Shown here: piece by piece, positions 52,739 through 62,468 of the stretch
How the letters are laid out: every line of letters starts with the position of its first letter
Position numbering within the stretch: the stretch's first letter is position 1
From: Clostridiales bacterium 38-18
GTDB lineage: Bacteria; Bacillota; Clostridia; Peptostreptococcales; Acidaminobacteraceae
NCBI GenBank assembly: GCA_001897605.1
Contig: MKTL01000002.1
Coordinates: forward strand, 206,683 to 270,682
Direction of reading: 5' to 3'
Length of the DNA: 64,000 bases
Position numbers and translations under genes: made by a program
Notes under the pieces: generated by a model
The model's database searches: none
The model's input: only the letters and a program-made list of their open reading frames with translations
What the model was told of the DNA's origin: nothing

Positions 52739-53515
52739 ATGGAAAATAACAATCAAAAAGCATGGGAACAAGAGCATCAATCTGCTTGGCAAAGCCGCTT
52801 TGGATCAGCAGAAAATTATGCCCTTAAATTAATACAAAATCCGACAACGCCAGTACAGACAATTTTGAAGTATATGGGAGAGATTAAGGATAAATGCATC
52901 CTTAATGTAATGGGTTCACATGGCAATAAGGCGGTTGCTCTATCTTTAATGGGTGCAAAAGTTGATGTCGTAGATTTTTCTGAATCAAATAGACAGTATG
53001 CACTTGCATTGGCTAAAGCCTCAAATGTAGAGATTGGTTATTATGTTTCAGACATATTGATGTTTGAAACTTCTACCCAGTATGACATCGTCTTCGCTGA
53101 AATGGGCATATTGCATTATTTCACAAAGTTAAATTTATTTTATGAGAAGTTATATGACTGTGTTGTGTCTGGTGGCAAGTTGATTATAAGAGATTTCCAT
53201 CCGATTAGCACAAAGCTTATCAAATCCAAAGGCTCGACAGCAAAGGTAAGAAAGCATAAGGTTGAGGGTGACTATTTTGACTCGAAGTTGATCGAAAAGA
53301 AAGTAGCTTACTCTAAATACTTAGATGACAATGATGACGCTATCGATCCTGTCGATGAAACTGTTCAGTTGAGATATTGGACTCTAGGTGAAATAGTAAC
53401 TGAAGCTGCCAAAGTTGGCTTTAGAGTAGAGACATTAATTGAAGAACCTAATTTATCAAGTGAAGTGTTTGACAAAGGCATACCAAAAACGTTTACGTTT
53501 GTTTTAAGCAAATAA
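52739..53515 (+). CDS. Class I SAM-dependent methyltransferase
   Basis: A 258-residue protein with a class I methyltransferase fold: motif I ILNVMGSHGNKAVALS (about 58-73), acidic ribose residue in VDVVDFSE, and motif IV region YDIVFAEMGILHYF. Middle insertion KVRKHKVEGDYFDS is specific to a family seen in Firmicutes. Start at ATG 52739 after ATAGGA; an upstream in-frame start has no site. A TATAAT lies at 52697-52702. Substrate unknown. Neighbours give no hint. Confidence 0.85.
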   Translation: MENNNQKAWEQEHQSAWQSRFGSAENYALKLIQNPTTPVQTILKYMGEIKDKCILNVMGSHGNKAVALSLMGAKVDVVDFSESNRQYALALAKASNVEIGYYVSDILMFETSTQYDIVFAEMGILHYFTKLNLFYEKLYDCVVSGGKLIIRDFHPISTKLIKSKGSTAKVRKHKVEGDYFDSKLIEKKVAYSKYLDDNDDAIDPVDETVQLRYWTLGEIVTEAAKVGFRVETLIEEPNLSSEVFDKGIPKTFTFVLSK

Positions 53516-53539
53516 TATAAAAGTTAGGAGATTATCAGT

Positions 53540-55012
53540 ATGGAGTATAATATGAATCGAGCAATCAGAGCGAATGTCGGTTTCGTCTGGGCATTTTCAC
53601 TGATTTTATCACTAACTGCCTTTATTAACGGTGGGGTTGCATATGGTTTAAGAGCAACTGCATTAACCGTTTTGGCATCTATCATCTCTACAATCATCAG
53701 CTTTTTACCTATAAATCGTATCCTTAAGGGCGAGGTGATTGTGATTGTACCGTTTGTCGCAGCGATTGGTATGTCTGTGGTAAACGGTGGCATTGCTAGG
53801 ATGTTTAATATTTACTTTCTGGCACTCATTATGCAATCTCTCTATTTTAATTTACGTTTAATGATCGCTTTTGGTGTGAGCTCTTCTGGTATTTTACTTT
53901 TGTTATACGCAATTAATCCTAGATTTTTATTAGAACCAGGCTTGGGAATTGGCGACTTCATTCCGAGATTAGGTGCCTACATCTGTGCCTTTTTAGTATT
54001 ATTACTCCTTTCAAAATGGGGACAGGAAACGATAAAAGAAGCAGGTGAAGAGGGGAGAAAAAGTAAAGAAGCTTTTGAACAACTTAATGTCGTTTTTGAA
54101 AAAATTCAATCTGTAAGCAAGACCGTTAATCATTCATCAAACAATGCTTTAGAAATGACAAACGAGAATCTTAATAATATTCAAAATATGAATCAGCAAT
54201 TGACTGGATTGACACATGACGTTTTTAAAACATCGAACAATCTTAATAGAGCTCGAGAGAGTGTAAACGCGTCTAGTGGATCTGTAAAAGAAACGTTTGA
54301 TTTGATGAAAGAGCTAGATACTTTATTTTCAGGATTAAGAACGAATGTGGAAGAAAATAGCGGAGTGGTTGTGAATATGGATCAGCAGTTGACGACGATA
54401 GAAACAACGATTAAGGACAGTCACAGAATGATCGAATCCTTGTCTGAAAAAATGAGTGAAATATATAGCTTTTTAGATGGGATTACTGGTATTTCAAATC
54501 AAACCAATCTTTTAGCATTAAACGCGTCCATCGAAGCCGCTAGAGCGGGTGAACACGGTAAGGGATTTGCTGTTGTCGCTGAGGAAATAAGAAAGCTGTC
54601 AGAAGAAAGTGGTAGCTTTGCAGAAGGAATAAGAAAAATTACTGGTGAGTTTATTCAATCGACAGATAAAGCACTTGAGCTGTCAAAGCAGGGTCAAACA
54701 GCTATGATATCAGGCAACGCACAGATGGAAATTTTGGAGAAAAATTTCAAACTAATGCGCTCGAAATTTGATCAAGTTAATGATGAACTCACTAAAGAAA
54801 GCAAGCTAATAAGACATATTTATGATACTTTTGACGAACTAGAAACCGTTATACAAAACGCTGCAGATGAACTTACACATAATCACAGCGAGATCGGCGA
54901 TATGCAGTCAACAATAAAGCGTCAAGTCGCACTTTCTGAAGAAAGCAATCGCGAAATGACGCATATTGATGAGTTGATTTCAGATTTGGTCAATTTATCA
55001 GTTGTCGATTAA
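53540..55012 (+). CDS. Methyl-accepting chemotaxis protein with polytopic membrane domain
   Basis: A 490-residue receptor. Residues about 10-165 form five to six membrane helices ([58 protein letters not shown]) with no extracellular sensing domain or HAMP. The cytoplasmic coiled coil carries the signalling tip [22 protein letters not shown] (about 322-343). It may sense through the membrane domain, e.g. membrane state or an internal signal. Start follows TAGGAG. The stop overlaps the convergent ABC-F gene by 15 bases. Confidence 0.88.
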   Translation: MEYNMNRAIRANVGFVWAFSLILSLTAFINGGVAYGLRATALTVLASIISTIISFLPINRILKGEVIVIVPFVAAIGMSVVNGGIARMFNIYFLALIMQSLYFNLRLMIAFGVSSSGILLLLYAINPRFLLEPGLGIGDFIPRLGAYICAFLVLLLLSKWGQETIKEAGEEGRKSKEAFEQLNVVFEKIQSVSKTVNHSSNNALEMTNENLNNIQNMNQQLTGLTHDVFKTSNNLNRARESVNASSGSVKETFDLMKELDTLFSGLRTNVEENSGVVVNMDQQLTTIETTIKDSHRMIESLSEKMSEIYSFLDGITGISNQTNLLALNASIEAARAGEHGKGFAVVAEEIRKLSEESGSFAEGIRKITGEFIQSTDKALELSKQGQTAMISGNAQMEILEKNFKLMRSKFDQVNDELTKESKLIRHIYDTFDELETVIQNAADELTHNHSEIGDMQSTIKRQVALSEESNREMTHIDELISDLVNLSVVD

Positions 55013-56887
55013 TGTATTTTGCTTTTCAGTTAGTTGTTCTAGTAACTCCATGGCATCAAGAAGCTCTAACTCCAGGGCTTCTTTTTTTTCACCCAGTTCA
55101 GTGAGTTTGGCAAAATCAGTTGAATGTCTCTCAAATTCTATATCTAGAGCGCTTAGCTTTTCTTCAAGAGCTGCAATCTCGTCGGGTAATAATTCGAGTG
55201 CTCTAAGCTCTTTAAATGTGAGCTTCTCTTTCTTAATTTTTACGCGCTCAGGGGTTGCTTTTTTTACAGGTGCTTCTTTTTTCAACTCATTAAGTCGTAA
55301 GCTCTCTAAATAATCACTATAAGAGCTTGATACAAACCCCAACTGACCAGCTTCAATTGCTAAAAGCTTATCACAGGTACGATCTAAAAAGTAACGATCA
55401 TGAGAAACGACCAGCATAACGCCTTCAAATGCATCAAGATACTGTTCGAAAACTTTTAAGGTATCTAAATCAAGGTTATTAGTCGGTTCATCTAACAGAA
55501 GAACATTAGGTGATTGAATCAACAAGCTCAATAGTTGGAGACGTCTTAGTTCACCGCCAGAAAGCTTACTGATCGGTGTCCATTGCAATTCAGAATCAAA
55601 TAAAAAGGTTTCCATCAGTTCCGATGCGCTGATTTTGTAGCCACTTGGTGTCGTCACATATTCGGCAAATGAACGAATATAATCGATGGCACGCTGATTT
55701 TCATCAGAAAACCCTTCGAAGTCCTGCGTAAAATAGCCCAATACAACTGTACTGCCGACGTCGATCGTTCCAGTAGTAGGCAAAAGTCGTCCTGCTAAAA
55801 GGTTGAGAAGCGTTGTTTTACCAGCACCATTTAAGCCGACGATTCCGATTCGATCCCCTTTAGCGAGGTCATATTCAAAATTAGAAAATAACGTTTTTTG
55901 ATCATATGACATGGATAAATTCTTAATTTCGATGATCTTATTTCCAAGACGACTAAAGCCTGCTTCAATTTCTATGGCGCTGTCCTGTGATGTTTGTAAT
56001 GCATCCTGAAGGTCATGGAAGCGTTGAATTCTCGATTTTGATTTCGTACCTCTGGCTTGTACACCGGCACGCATCCATGCCAACTCTTTGCGATAAAGAT
56101 TTCTGTTTTTTTGATTCGTACTTTGTGCTTGAAGCATTCTTTCTGCTTTTTTCTCGAGATAGTATTCATAGTTACCTTGATACTCATAAAGCTTGCCTCT
56201 GCTTACCTCTAAGGTTCTATTTACAATTCTATCGAGGAAATATCGGTCATGCGTAATCATGATTAAGCCGCCTGAGCGTGCCTTTAAATAGCCTTCAAGC
56301 CACACAATTGATGCGCTGTCCAAATGGTTGGTTGGTTCATCTAATATCAGTAAGTCGCATGGTCTCACTAATGCTTCAGCGAGTGCAAGTCTTTTTTTCT
56401 GTCCGCCTGAAAGCATGCCAATTTTGACGTTGAGGTCATGAATGCCCAGTGCATTCAGAATGCCTTTAATTTGAAATTCCAGATCAAAAAGCTGTAGTGC
56501 TTGCATTTTCTCTGAAGCCCTATGAAAGGCATTTTGATAGTCGGTATTCTCTGGATCACTCTCAAGAGTTTTGATACTTTGTTCGTAGCTTCTGATAGAC
56601 TTCATTTCATCTGATTCACCCATAAAGAGTTGGTCGAGAATCATCAAATCATCATCGTAATACTGTTCTTGTAAAAGGTGATTGATTTTTAGGTTTCGAA
56701 TAGGAATGATCTCACCAGTATCAGGAGACATCATGTCTGATAAAATTTTTAAAAGGGTTGATTTTCCTGCGCCATTTAGACCGATGAGACCAATTTTGTC
56801 GGCATCGTCCACCGAAAAAGTGACATTATCTAAAATTTTACTGGTTCCAAACGATTTTGATACTTGATTACATTGCAAAAGATGCAT
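54998..56887 (-). CDS. ABC-F family ATPase with C-terminal coiled coil
   Basis: A 629-residue soluble ABC-F protein with two ATPase domains: Walker [10 protein letters not shown] (about 37-45) and GLNGAGKTT, signatures LSGGQKKRL and LSGGELRRL, Walker [13 protein letters not shown] and [12 protein letters not shown], and a linker rich in Arg/Lys (about 240-300). A C-terminal coiled coil (about 540-629) resembles Uup/EttA-type tails. ABC-F proteins act on ribosomes; some protect against antibiotics, which cannot be judged here. ATG 56887 follows AAGGAG (minus strand). Confidence 0.9.
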   Translation of the reverse strand: MHLLQCNQVSKSFGTSKILDNVTFSVDDADKIGLIGLNGAGKSTLLKILSDMMSPDTGEIIPIRNLKINHLLQEQYYDDDLMILDQLFMGESDEMKSIRSYEQSIKTLESDPENTDYQNAFHRASEKMQALQLFDLEFQIKGILNALGIHDLNVKIGMLSGGQKKRLALAEALVRPCDLLILDEPTNHLDSASIVWLEGYLKARSGGLIMITHDRYFLDRIVNRTLEVSRGKLYEYQGNYEYYLEKKAERMLQAQSTNQKNRNLYRKELAWMRAGVQARGTKSKSRIQRFHDLQDALQTSQDSAIEIEAGFSRLGNKIIEIKNLSMSYDQKTLFSNFEYDLAKGDRIGIVGLNGAGKTTLLNLLAGRLLPTTGTIDVGSTVVLGYFTQDFEGFSDENQRAIDYIRSFAEYVTTPSGYKISASELMETFLFDSELQWTPISKLSGGELRRLQLLSLLIQSPNVLLLDEPTNNLDLDTLKVFEQYLDAFEGVMLVVSHDRYFLDRTCDKLLAIEAGQLGFVSSSYSDYLESLRLNELKKEAPVKKATPERVKIKKEKLTFKELRALELLPDEIAALEEKLSALDIEFERHSTDFAKLTELGEKKEALELELLDAMELLEQLTEKQNTLIDN

Positions 56888-56935
56888 ATATATCTCCTTC
56901 AATAAGGTCTTTTTAGTTAAAAATTACTCTCTCTA

Positions 56936-56964
56936 TTGTATCATAATATGTTAAACTGTATAGT
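56936..56964 (+). promoter_or_regulatory. Promoter of the M24 peptidase gene
   Basis: TTGTAT (56936-56941), 17-base spacer, TATAGT (56959-56964). It lies between divergent genes. Confidence 0.6.
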
Positions 56965-56998
56965 AGCGAGACTCAATTTGGACTTAGGAGGACTGACA

Positions 56999-58234
56999 AT
57001 GAAAGCGTTATATGAGAACCACAGACAGCAATTGGCATCTATTATGGAAATAGGAGATATGGCAATTTTATTCTCAGGAAAAGCACCGAAAAGTACTGCA
57101 GATGCACATTATTCTTTTTTACCAAATAAGAATTTCTTTTACTTTACAGGTTGTACTCAAGAACATTTCGTTTTAGCGATGGTGAAGTCTGAAAAAGGAT
57201 TAGAATCAACGCTGTTTATAGAAAAACCAGACTATGATATTGAAAAATGGGTAGGGCGTAAGCTAACAAAAGACGCAGCATTAGAATTATCTGGAATTAC
57301 AGATGTTCAATATGTCGATGGTTTTGTTAGTTGGATCGCAAGACAGGTTTATAATGGCAAAATAACACGCCTCTATTTGGACTTAGAAAAAATGAATTGG
57401 GATGAATTAGATAGCCCTGCTTCACAATTTGCAGGTGATTTCAGCAAGCGTTATCCATTTGTAAATATGAAGTCGCTTCACTTTATCCTATGTGAGCTAC
57501 GTGTTCTAAAATCTGATGAAGAGCTTGATCAAATAAAACGTGCCATCGATTTGACGAAAATAGGAATTGAAGGCATTTTAAATACTTTAAAACCGAATGT
57601 ATATGAATATCAACTAGAAGCGACCTTTGAATACCATATCAAGATGAATGGTGCTGAAAGATGTTCGTTTGAAACGATTGCCGCTTCAGGGGAAGATGGT
57701 GTTATTCTTCACTATGTCGAGAATAGCAAGCCATTAAAAGACGGAGATTTAGTGCTTTTAGACTTAGGTGCTCAGTATAAACAGTACGCAGCAGATATAT
57801 CAAGAACCTTCCCCGTTAACGGTAAGTTTACAGAGAGACAAAAGCAAATATACAACATCGTATTAAAAGCACAACAAGATGTTATAGACGCTATGAAACC
57901 TGGAATTCCATTTGAAGAGCTCAATAAGGTTTGCCAAAAATCATTGGCAGATTCTCTGATTTCAATTGGATTAATTAAGGATTTTTCAGAGCTTTCAAAA
58001 TATTATTATCACGGTGTTAGCCACTATCTAGGTCTTGACGTACATGACATCGGCTCTAGAAATGGCTTGCTTAAAGAGGGTATGGTATTAACTGTTGAAC
58101 CTGGTCTTTATATTGCTGAGGAATCGATTGGTATTCGTATTGAAGATGATGTCCTCATAACTGAAACTGGAAATGTCGTTTTATCAAGTCATATCCCAAA
58201 ATCAGTTGAAGAAATTGAAAGGTTGATGGCATAA
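56999..58234 (+). CDS. Xaa-Pro aminopeptidase (M24B)
   Basis: A 411-residue two-metal aminopeptidase. N-terminal AMP_N domain (FSGKAPKSTAD, FFYFTGC) and C-terminal pita-bread domain with metal ligands in LLDLGAQYKQYAADISRTF (two Asp), GVSHYLGLDVHD (His), TVEPGLY (Glu) and RIEDDVLI (Glu). It cleaves N-terminal residues before proline. The start is ATG 56999 after TAGGAGG. The following small YkgJ-like gene overlaps its stop by one base. Confidence 0.95.
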   Translation: MKALYENHRQQLASIMEIGDMAILFSGKAPKSTADAHYSFLPNKNFFYFTGCTQEHFVLAMVKSEKGLESTLFIEKPDYDIEKWVGRKLTKDAALELSGITDVQYVDGFVSWIARQVYNGKITRLYLDLEKMNWDELDSPASQFAGDFSKRYPFVNMKSLHFILCELRVLKSDEELDQIKRAIDLTKIGIEGILNTLKPNVYEYQLEATFEYHIKMNGAERCSFETIAASGEDGVILHYVENSKPLKDGDLVLLDLGAQYKQYAADISRTFPVNGKFTERQKQIYNIVLKAQQDVIDAMKPGIPFEELNKVCQKSLADSLISIGLIKDFSELSKYYYHGVSHYLGLDVHDIGSRNGLLKEGMVLTVEPGLYIAEESIGIRIEDDVLITETGNVVLSSHIPKSVEEIERLMA

Positions 58235-58491
58235 TGACGTGTCGAACGGGTTGCGGTGCCTGCTGCATTGTTCCTTCGATTACGACTAAAACGCCAAAGC
58301 TACCAAATGGTAAAGCAGCTGGCGTGCCTTGTCCACATTTGGATCATGATTTAAGATGCTCGATTTTTAGCGATCCAGATCGTCCAAAGGTCTGTGCAAG
58401 TTTACAGCCATCCGTAGAAATGTGTGGTAATTCAAAAGAGGCTGCAATCGCCTACCTTAACTGGTTAGAGGATGAAACCTCTCCTAAATGA
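58234..58491 (+). CDS. YkgJ-family cysteine-cluster protein
   Basis: An 85-residue protein with CRTGCGACC (residues 3-11), CPHLDHDLRCSIF (near 33-46) and KVCASLQPSVEMC: the eight-cysteine pattern of the YkgJ family, thought to bind a metal (Zn or Fe-S). ATG overlaps the peptidase stop by one base, so translation may be coupled. Function unknown. The region after it up to 58558 shows no gene. Confidence 0.85.
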   Translation: MTCRTGCGACCIVPSITTKTPKLPNGKAAGVPCPHLDHDLRCSIFSDPDRPKVCASLQPSVEMCGNSKEAAIAYLNWLEDETSPK

Positions 58492-58558
58492 CACGCATAA
58501 TTCCAAACGAGAATTTATCAGTCAAATTACTAAAAATTAATTTTTATGGCAAAAGGTA

Positions 58559-58587
58559 TTGACACCGCCTTAAATTCTTTTTATAAT
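58559..58587 (+). promoter_or_regulatory. Consensus promoter of the aspS-gat operon
   Basis: Perfect TTGACA (58559-58564), 17-base spacer, perfect TATAAT (58582-58587). Transcription would begin near 58594, just before the T-box leader. Confidence 0.92.
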
Positions 58588-58604
58588 CAGTTCAATATTA
58601 AAAA

Positions 58605-58880
58605 AGACTTTGACGAGAAGAGTATTTCTTAAAACAGACGTTACAGCGAGCCGATGGTGGTGTAAGTTCGGCACAGAGTTTGAGGAAGAAGAACATCTCC
58701 GAGTTGCCAACCGAAAGCATGCGAGTAGGCTTGGCCGTATCCGTAACGTTACAAACGGTAGATATCGACAGAAATGTCCGTATCGAAGAGCTGGGTGATA
58801 AACCAATATGGGTGGTACCGCGGAAGAGTAAGCTTTCGTCCCTATCGTTAACGATAGGGATGGGAGCTTTTTTTATTTTG
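58605..58880 (+). promoter_or_regulatory. T-box leader with terminator, before aspS-gatC
   Basis: T-box elements in order: AGAGTA near 58619 (loop E side of the specifier loop), GAGCCGATGG...CGGC stem, candidate specifier GAAC at 58691-58694, T-box sequence GGGTGGTACCGCGG (58810-58823), which binds the tRNA acceptor end, and a terminator (58830-58847 / 58852-58869, about 18 pairs with T-run). Uncharged tRNA would favour the antiterminator. GAAC contains GAA (Glu) and AAC (Asn) shifted by one base, fitting a transamidation operon. Confidence 0.85.
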
Positions 58881-58926
58881 AAAAAATAACCGATTGGCTC
58901 TCGATACAAATGGAAAGGAGAAAAAG

Positions 58927-61002
58927 ATGGAAAAAAGAACGCATTTATGTGGCGAACTAAGAGCTTTGCATGTTGGAGAGAGAGCGATTCTTAAAGGTTG
59001 GGTTCAAAGAAGACGAGACTTAGGTGGCGTCATCTTCATCGATTTGAGAGACAAAACAGGGATCAGTCAGATTGTACTGGATGCAACCAATCTTTCAGAA
59101 GCTGATTTTGAGTTAGCCGAAAGTCTCAGAAATGAGTTTGTTATCGAGGTTACGGGTCAGATAGAGCTGAGAAGTGCAGATACCATTAACCCTTCAATTC
59201 CAACCGGAGAAGTGGATTTGCGAGCAAGTCAGTTGAAAATATACTCAAAGGCAAAGAATACGCCTTTTAGAATCAATGAATCAGAAACCGTAAAAGAGGA
59301 TTTGAGGATTAAATACAGATACCTTGACCTCAGAAGTCAAAGTGCCTATAAAAATCTACTGCTAAGACAAACGGTGACGCAGGCGGTTCGTGGTTATTTG
59401 ATGTCATTGGGTTGTCTTGAAGTGGAAACTCCTATATTAACGAAAAGTACACCGGAAGGTGCAAGAGACTTTTTAGTGCCAAGTAGAATGAACAAAGGTA
59501 GCTTTTACGCACTGCCTCAATCCCCACAAATCTATAAGCAACTTTTAATGGTTGGTGGTATCGATCGCTATTTCCAAGTGGCGAAATGCTTTAGAGATGA
59601 AGATCTTAGAGCCGATCGTCAATTAGAGTTTACACAGGTTGATATGGAATTTTCGTTTGTGGATGCAGAGGATGTTATTGAAATTCTTGAGGGGCTCTTC
59701 GCTATGGTAATGGAAAAAACCCTTGGATTAAAAATACAGACACCGTTTAGACGAATGACCTATCATGAGGCAATGGAATCCTATGGCTCTGATAAGCCAG
59801 ATGTGAGATTTGGGATGCCAATGATCGATTTAACGGACTTAATGAAGACATGCGATTTTTCAGTATTTCGCAAGGTAGTCGATCAAGGAGGTATCGTTAA
59901 AGCCATTACGGTTAAAGGTGGTCAGAAGCTAACGCGAACACAAATTGAGTATTTGACAAATCGCGTCATTGAATTGGGTGGTAGTGGCATGGCTTGGATT
60001 GCACTTGACAGTAGTGGAGAGATTCAATCCATCCTCACGAAGTATTTCAGCGAAGCTCAGATGCAGGCAATAATAGAGCAAACAGAAGCACAGCCAGAAG
60101 ATTTGATTATCTTTTGTGCAGAACCTGGCAAGCTGGCAAGAACGATCTTCGGTGCACTTAGGCTTGAAATTGGCGATTTACTTGGGCTTAGAAAAAAGGA
60201 TGAGTTTGCATTTTTAGTTGTAATGGATTTCCCATTATTTGAGTACGATGAAGAAGCCAAAAGGTATGTTGCGATGCACCATCCATTTACCCATCCGGTG
60301 GATGAAGATATTGATCTCTTTGATACCGAGCCGGACAAGATGCGTGCAAAGGCCTATGACATCGTTTTAAACGGTATAGAGCTGGGCAGTGGTAGTATAA
60401 GAATTTCAACACCTGAGCTACAGGCAAAAATGTTTGAAATGCTTGGGTTTAGCAAAGTAGAAGTAGAGGATCGCTTTGGCTTCATGCTGAGTGCCTTTGA
60501 ATATGGTGTACCGCCTCATGGCGGATTTGCCTTCGGTCTTGATCGATTGGTCATGATGCTTGTCGGTGCGAGCAGTATTAGAGAGGTCATCGCCTTTCCA
60601 AAAATCAGAGATGGCTCATGCCCGATGATGCTTGCACCTTCAGAAGTAGATGCGAAACAGTTGGATGAGTTATCGCTTTACCTCAATCAAGCGATGGCAC
60701 TTGAAAGAGAAAAAGGGTCACTGGATTTATCTATGATCGAATACGTATCTGATTTGGCTAAGTTAGAGCTAAATGAGCACGAAAAGCAGCAGTATGCAAA
60801 AGACCTTAATGATATCGTCGCATTTGCAGATGAGCTTTCAAAATATGATGTTTCAGAGCTAGCACCACTTCATTTTATAGGTGAAGCAGCTAACGTATTA
60901 AGAGAAGATGAATGTGAAAGATCCCTACCTGTAGAAAAAGCATTAGAAAATGCGCCAAGTCAACGTGAAGCGTGTTTCTTTGTACCTAAAACAGTGGAAT
61001 AG
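58927..61002 (+). CDS. Aspartyl-tRNA synthetase fused to GatC (AspS-GatC)
   Basis: A 691-residue fusion. Residues about 1-600 are bacterial-type AspRS: N-terminal OB anticodon-binding fold (RAILKGWVQRRRDLGGVIFIDLRD), class II motif 2 FRDEDLRADRQ, GAD insertion domain, motif 3 GFAFGLDRLVMML. Residues about 605-691 match GatC (YVSDLAKLELNEHEKQ...VLREDECERS). Fusion of AspRS with an amidotransferase subunit suggests a non-discriminating AspRS that charges tRNA-Asn with Asp for GatAB. The start is ATG 58927 after GGAGAAAAAG; gatA and gatB follow. Fused proteins of this kind are known in other Clostridia. Confidence 0.93.
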   Translation: MEKRTHLCGELRALHVGERAILKGWVQRRRDLGGVIFIDLRDKTGISQIVLDATNLSEADFELAESLRNEFVIEVTGQIELRSADTINPSIPTGEVDLRASQLKIYSKAKNTPFRINESETVKEDLRIKYRYLDLRSQSAYKNLLLRQTVTQAVRGYLMSLGCLEVETPILTKSTPEGARDFLVPSRMNKGSFYALPQSPQIYKQLLMVGGIDRYFQVAKCFRDEDLRADRQLEFTQVDMEFSFVDAEDVIEILEGLFAMVMEKTLGLKIQTPFRRMTYHEAMESYGSDKPDVRFGMPMIDLTDLMKTCDFSVFRKVVDQGGIVKAITVKGGQKLTRTQIEYLTNRVIELGGSGMAWIALDSSGEIQSILTKYFSEAQMQAIIEQTEAQPEDLIIFCAEPGKLARTIFGALRLEIGDLLGLRKKDEFAFLVVMDFPLFEYDEEAKRYVAMHHPFTHPVDEDIDLFDTEPDKMRAKAYDIVLNGIELGSGSIRISTPELQAKMFEMLGFSKVEVEDRFGFMLSAFEYGVPPHGGFAFGLDRLVMMLVGASSIREVIAFPKIRDGSCPMMLAPSEVDAKQLDELSLYLNQAMALEREKGSLDLSMIEYVSDLAKLELNEHEKQQYAKDLNDIVAFADELSKYDVSELAPLHFIGEAANVLREDECERSLPVEKALENAPSQREACFFVPKTVE

Positions 61003-61010
61003 GAGGCTAT

Positions 61011-62468
61011 ATGAAATCAATCGTATATGAAACTATAACTAAGCAAGCAGCGCTCCTTAGATCCGGAGAGATGACAAGTGAAGCGCTGACATTGGCATAT
61101 CTAGAAGAAATAGAAAGACAAGAAAAAGAAATTGACGCATTCCTTTATATTGATAAAGAAGGTGCACTAAAAAAGGCAAGGGAAGTGGATGCAAAGCTGA
61201 GCCGAGGTGAAAGCTGCCACCCACTAGCAGGCATTCCAATGGCAATTAAAGATAACATTTGTACAACCGATATGCCCACTACCTGCGCTTCGAAGATGCT
61301 AGAAGGCTATCGCTCGCCCTTTGATGCAGGTGTCGTTAATTGTCTAAGAGAAGTAGATGCGGTTATACTTGGTAAGCTCAACATGGACGAGTTTGCAATG
61401 GGCGCTTCAACTGAGAACTCTTATTTTAAGAAAACAAAAAATCCAGTTGATTTAGAACGTGTGCCAGGTGGCAGTTCAGGTGGCTCTGCTGCAGCGGTTG
61501 CTGCACATATGGCAGCATACACACTTGGATCTGATACAGGCGGATCCATCAGACAACCAGCAAGCTTTTGTGGTATCGTTGGTTTAAAACCAACCTATGG
61601 GCGATTATCAAGAAATGGTCTGATTGCTTTTGCTTCTTCACTGGATCAAATTGGTCCTATGGGGAAAACCGTATCAGATGTGGCGATGGTTTACAAAGCA
61701 TTGGCCAAACACGATGAGAAGGATTCAACCAGTGGTGAATCGGAGTCTTTTACTGTAGAACAACTACTAGACAAGTCAGTAAAGGGGATGAAAGTCGCTC
61801 TTCCGATGAACTTTTTAAGTGAAGGGCTAGATGCAGGTGTGAAGGAAACCGTTCTTCATGCTGCTAAAGTATTTGAGTCGCTTGGAGCTAGCATCGAAAC
61901 AGTAGATTTTAACGGAATTGATGCAGCACTGCCTGCTTATTATTTGCTTTCATCTGCAGAAGCCTCATCCAACCTAGCGAGATTTGACGGTGTTAAGTAT
62001 GGTTATCGCACGGAGACCTTTACAACCCTTGAGGAGCTTTATAAAAAGACCAGAGGTGAAGGCTTTGGTAGCGAGGTTAAAAGACGTATTCTACTTGGCA
62101 CCTACGCACTGAGCTCAGGCTATTATGATGCCTACTATCAAAAAGCACTCAAAATTAGGACGATGATTGCAAAGACGTATGATGCACTTTTTGAAAAATA
62201 CGACTTTATCTTATCTCCAGTTGCACCTTCAACTGCCTATCGATTTGGAGAACATTCCAAGAATCCAGTTGAGATGTATTTGGGGGATATTTATACCGTA
62301 CCGATTAACATCGCAGGTTTACCAGCAATATCTATTAATGCTGGATACGATCGTCAACATTTACCCGTGGGGATTCAGTTGATCGGTAAAGCCTATGATG
62401 AAAGAACGATATTATCAGCTGCAAATGCCTTTGAAGCTTCTAAAAAGATATGGAGGGCAGAACAATGA
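61011..62468 (+). CDS. gatA: Asp/Glu-tRNA amidotransferase subunit A
   Basis: A 485-residue amidase that frees ammonia from glutamine for GatB. The Ser-cisSer-Lys triad is visible: Lys in MAIKDNI (near 80), Ser in PGGSSGGSAAAVAA and Ser in GSDTGGSIRQPA (near 177). Start follows AGGAGG, eight bases after the aspS-gatC stop. Overlaps gatB by four bases (ATGA). With GatC fused to AspRS, the complex may be tethered to the synthetase. Confidence 0.96.
   Translation: MKSIVYETITKQAALLRSGEMTSEALTLAYLEEIERQEKEIDAFLYIDKEGALKKAREVDAKLSRGESCHPLAGIPMAIKDNICTTDMPTTCASKMLEGYRSPFDAGVVNCLREVDAVILGKLNMDEFAMGASTENSYFKKTKNPVDLERVPGGSSGGSAAAVAAHMAAYTLGSDTGGSIRQPASFCGIVGLKPTYGRLSRNGLIAFASSLDQIGPMGKTVSDVAMVYKALAKHDEKDSTSGESESFTVEQLLDKSVKGMKVALPMNFLSEGLDAGVKETVLHAAKVFESLGASIETVDFNGIDAALPAYYLLSSAEASSNLARFDGVKYGYRTETFTTLEELYKKTRGEGFGSEVKRRILLGTYALSSGYYDAYYQKALKIRTMIAKTYDALFEKYDFILSPVAPSTAYRFGEHSKNPVEMYLGDIYTVPINIAGLPAISINAGYDRQHLPVGIQLIGKAYDERTILSAANAFEASKKIWRAEQ

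Noticed and set aside
55002..55313. Plus-strand Ser-rich frame inside the ABC-F gene
   Set aside because: Antisense of the coiled-coil tail; Ser-rich composition is typical of the reverse of Glu/Leu-rich sequence.
58598..58909. Open frames on both strands within the T-box leader
   Set aside because: The region has clear T-box and terminator elements and no good ribosome sites for these frames.
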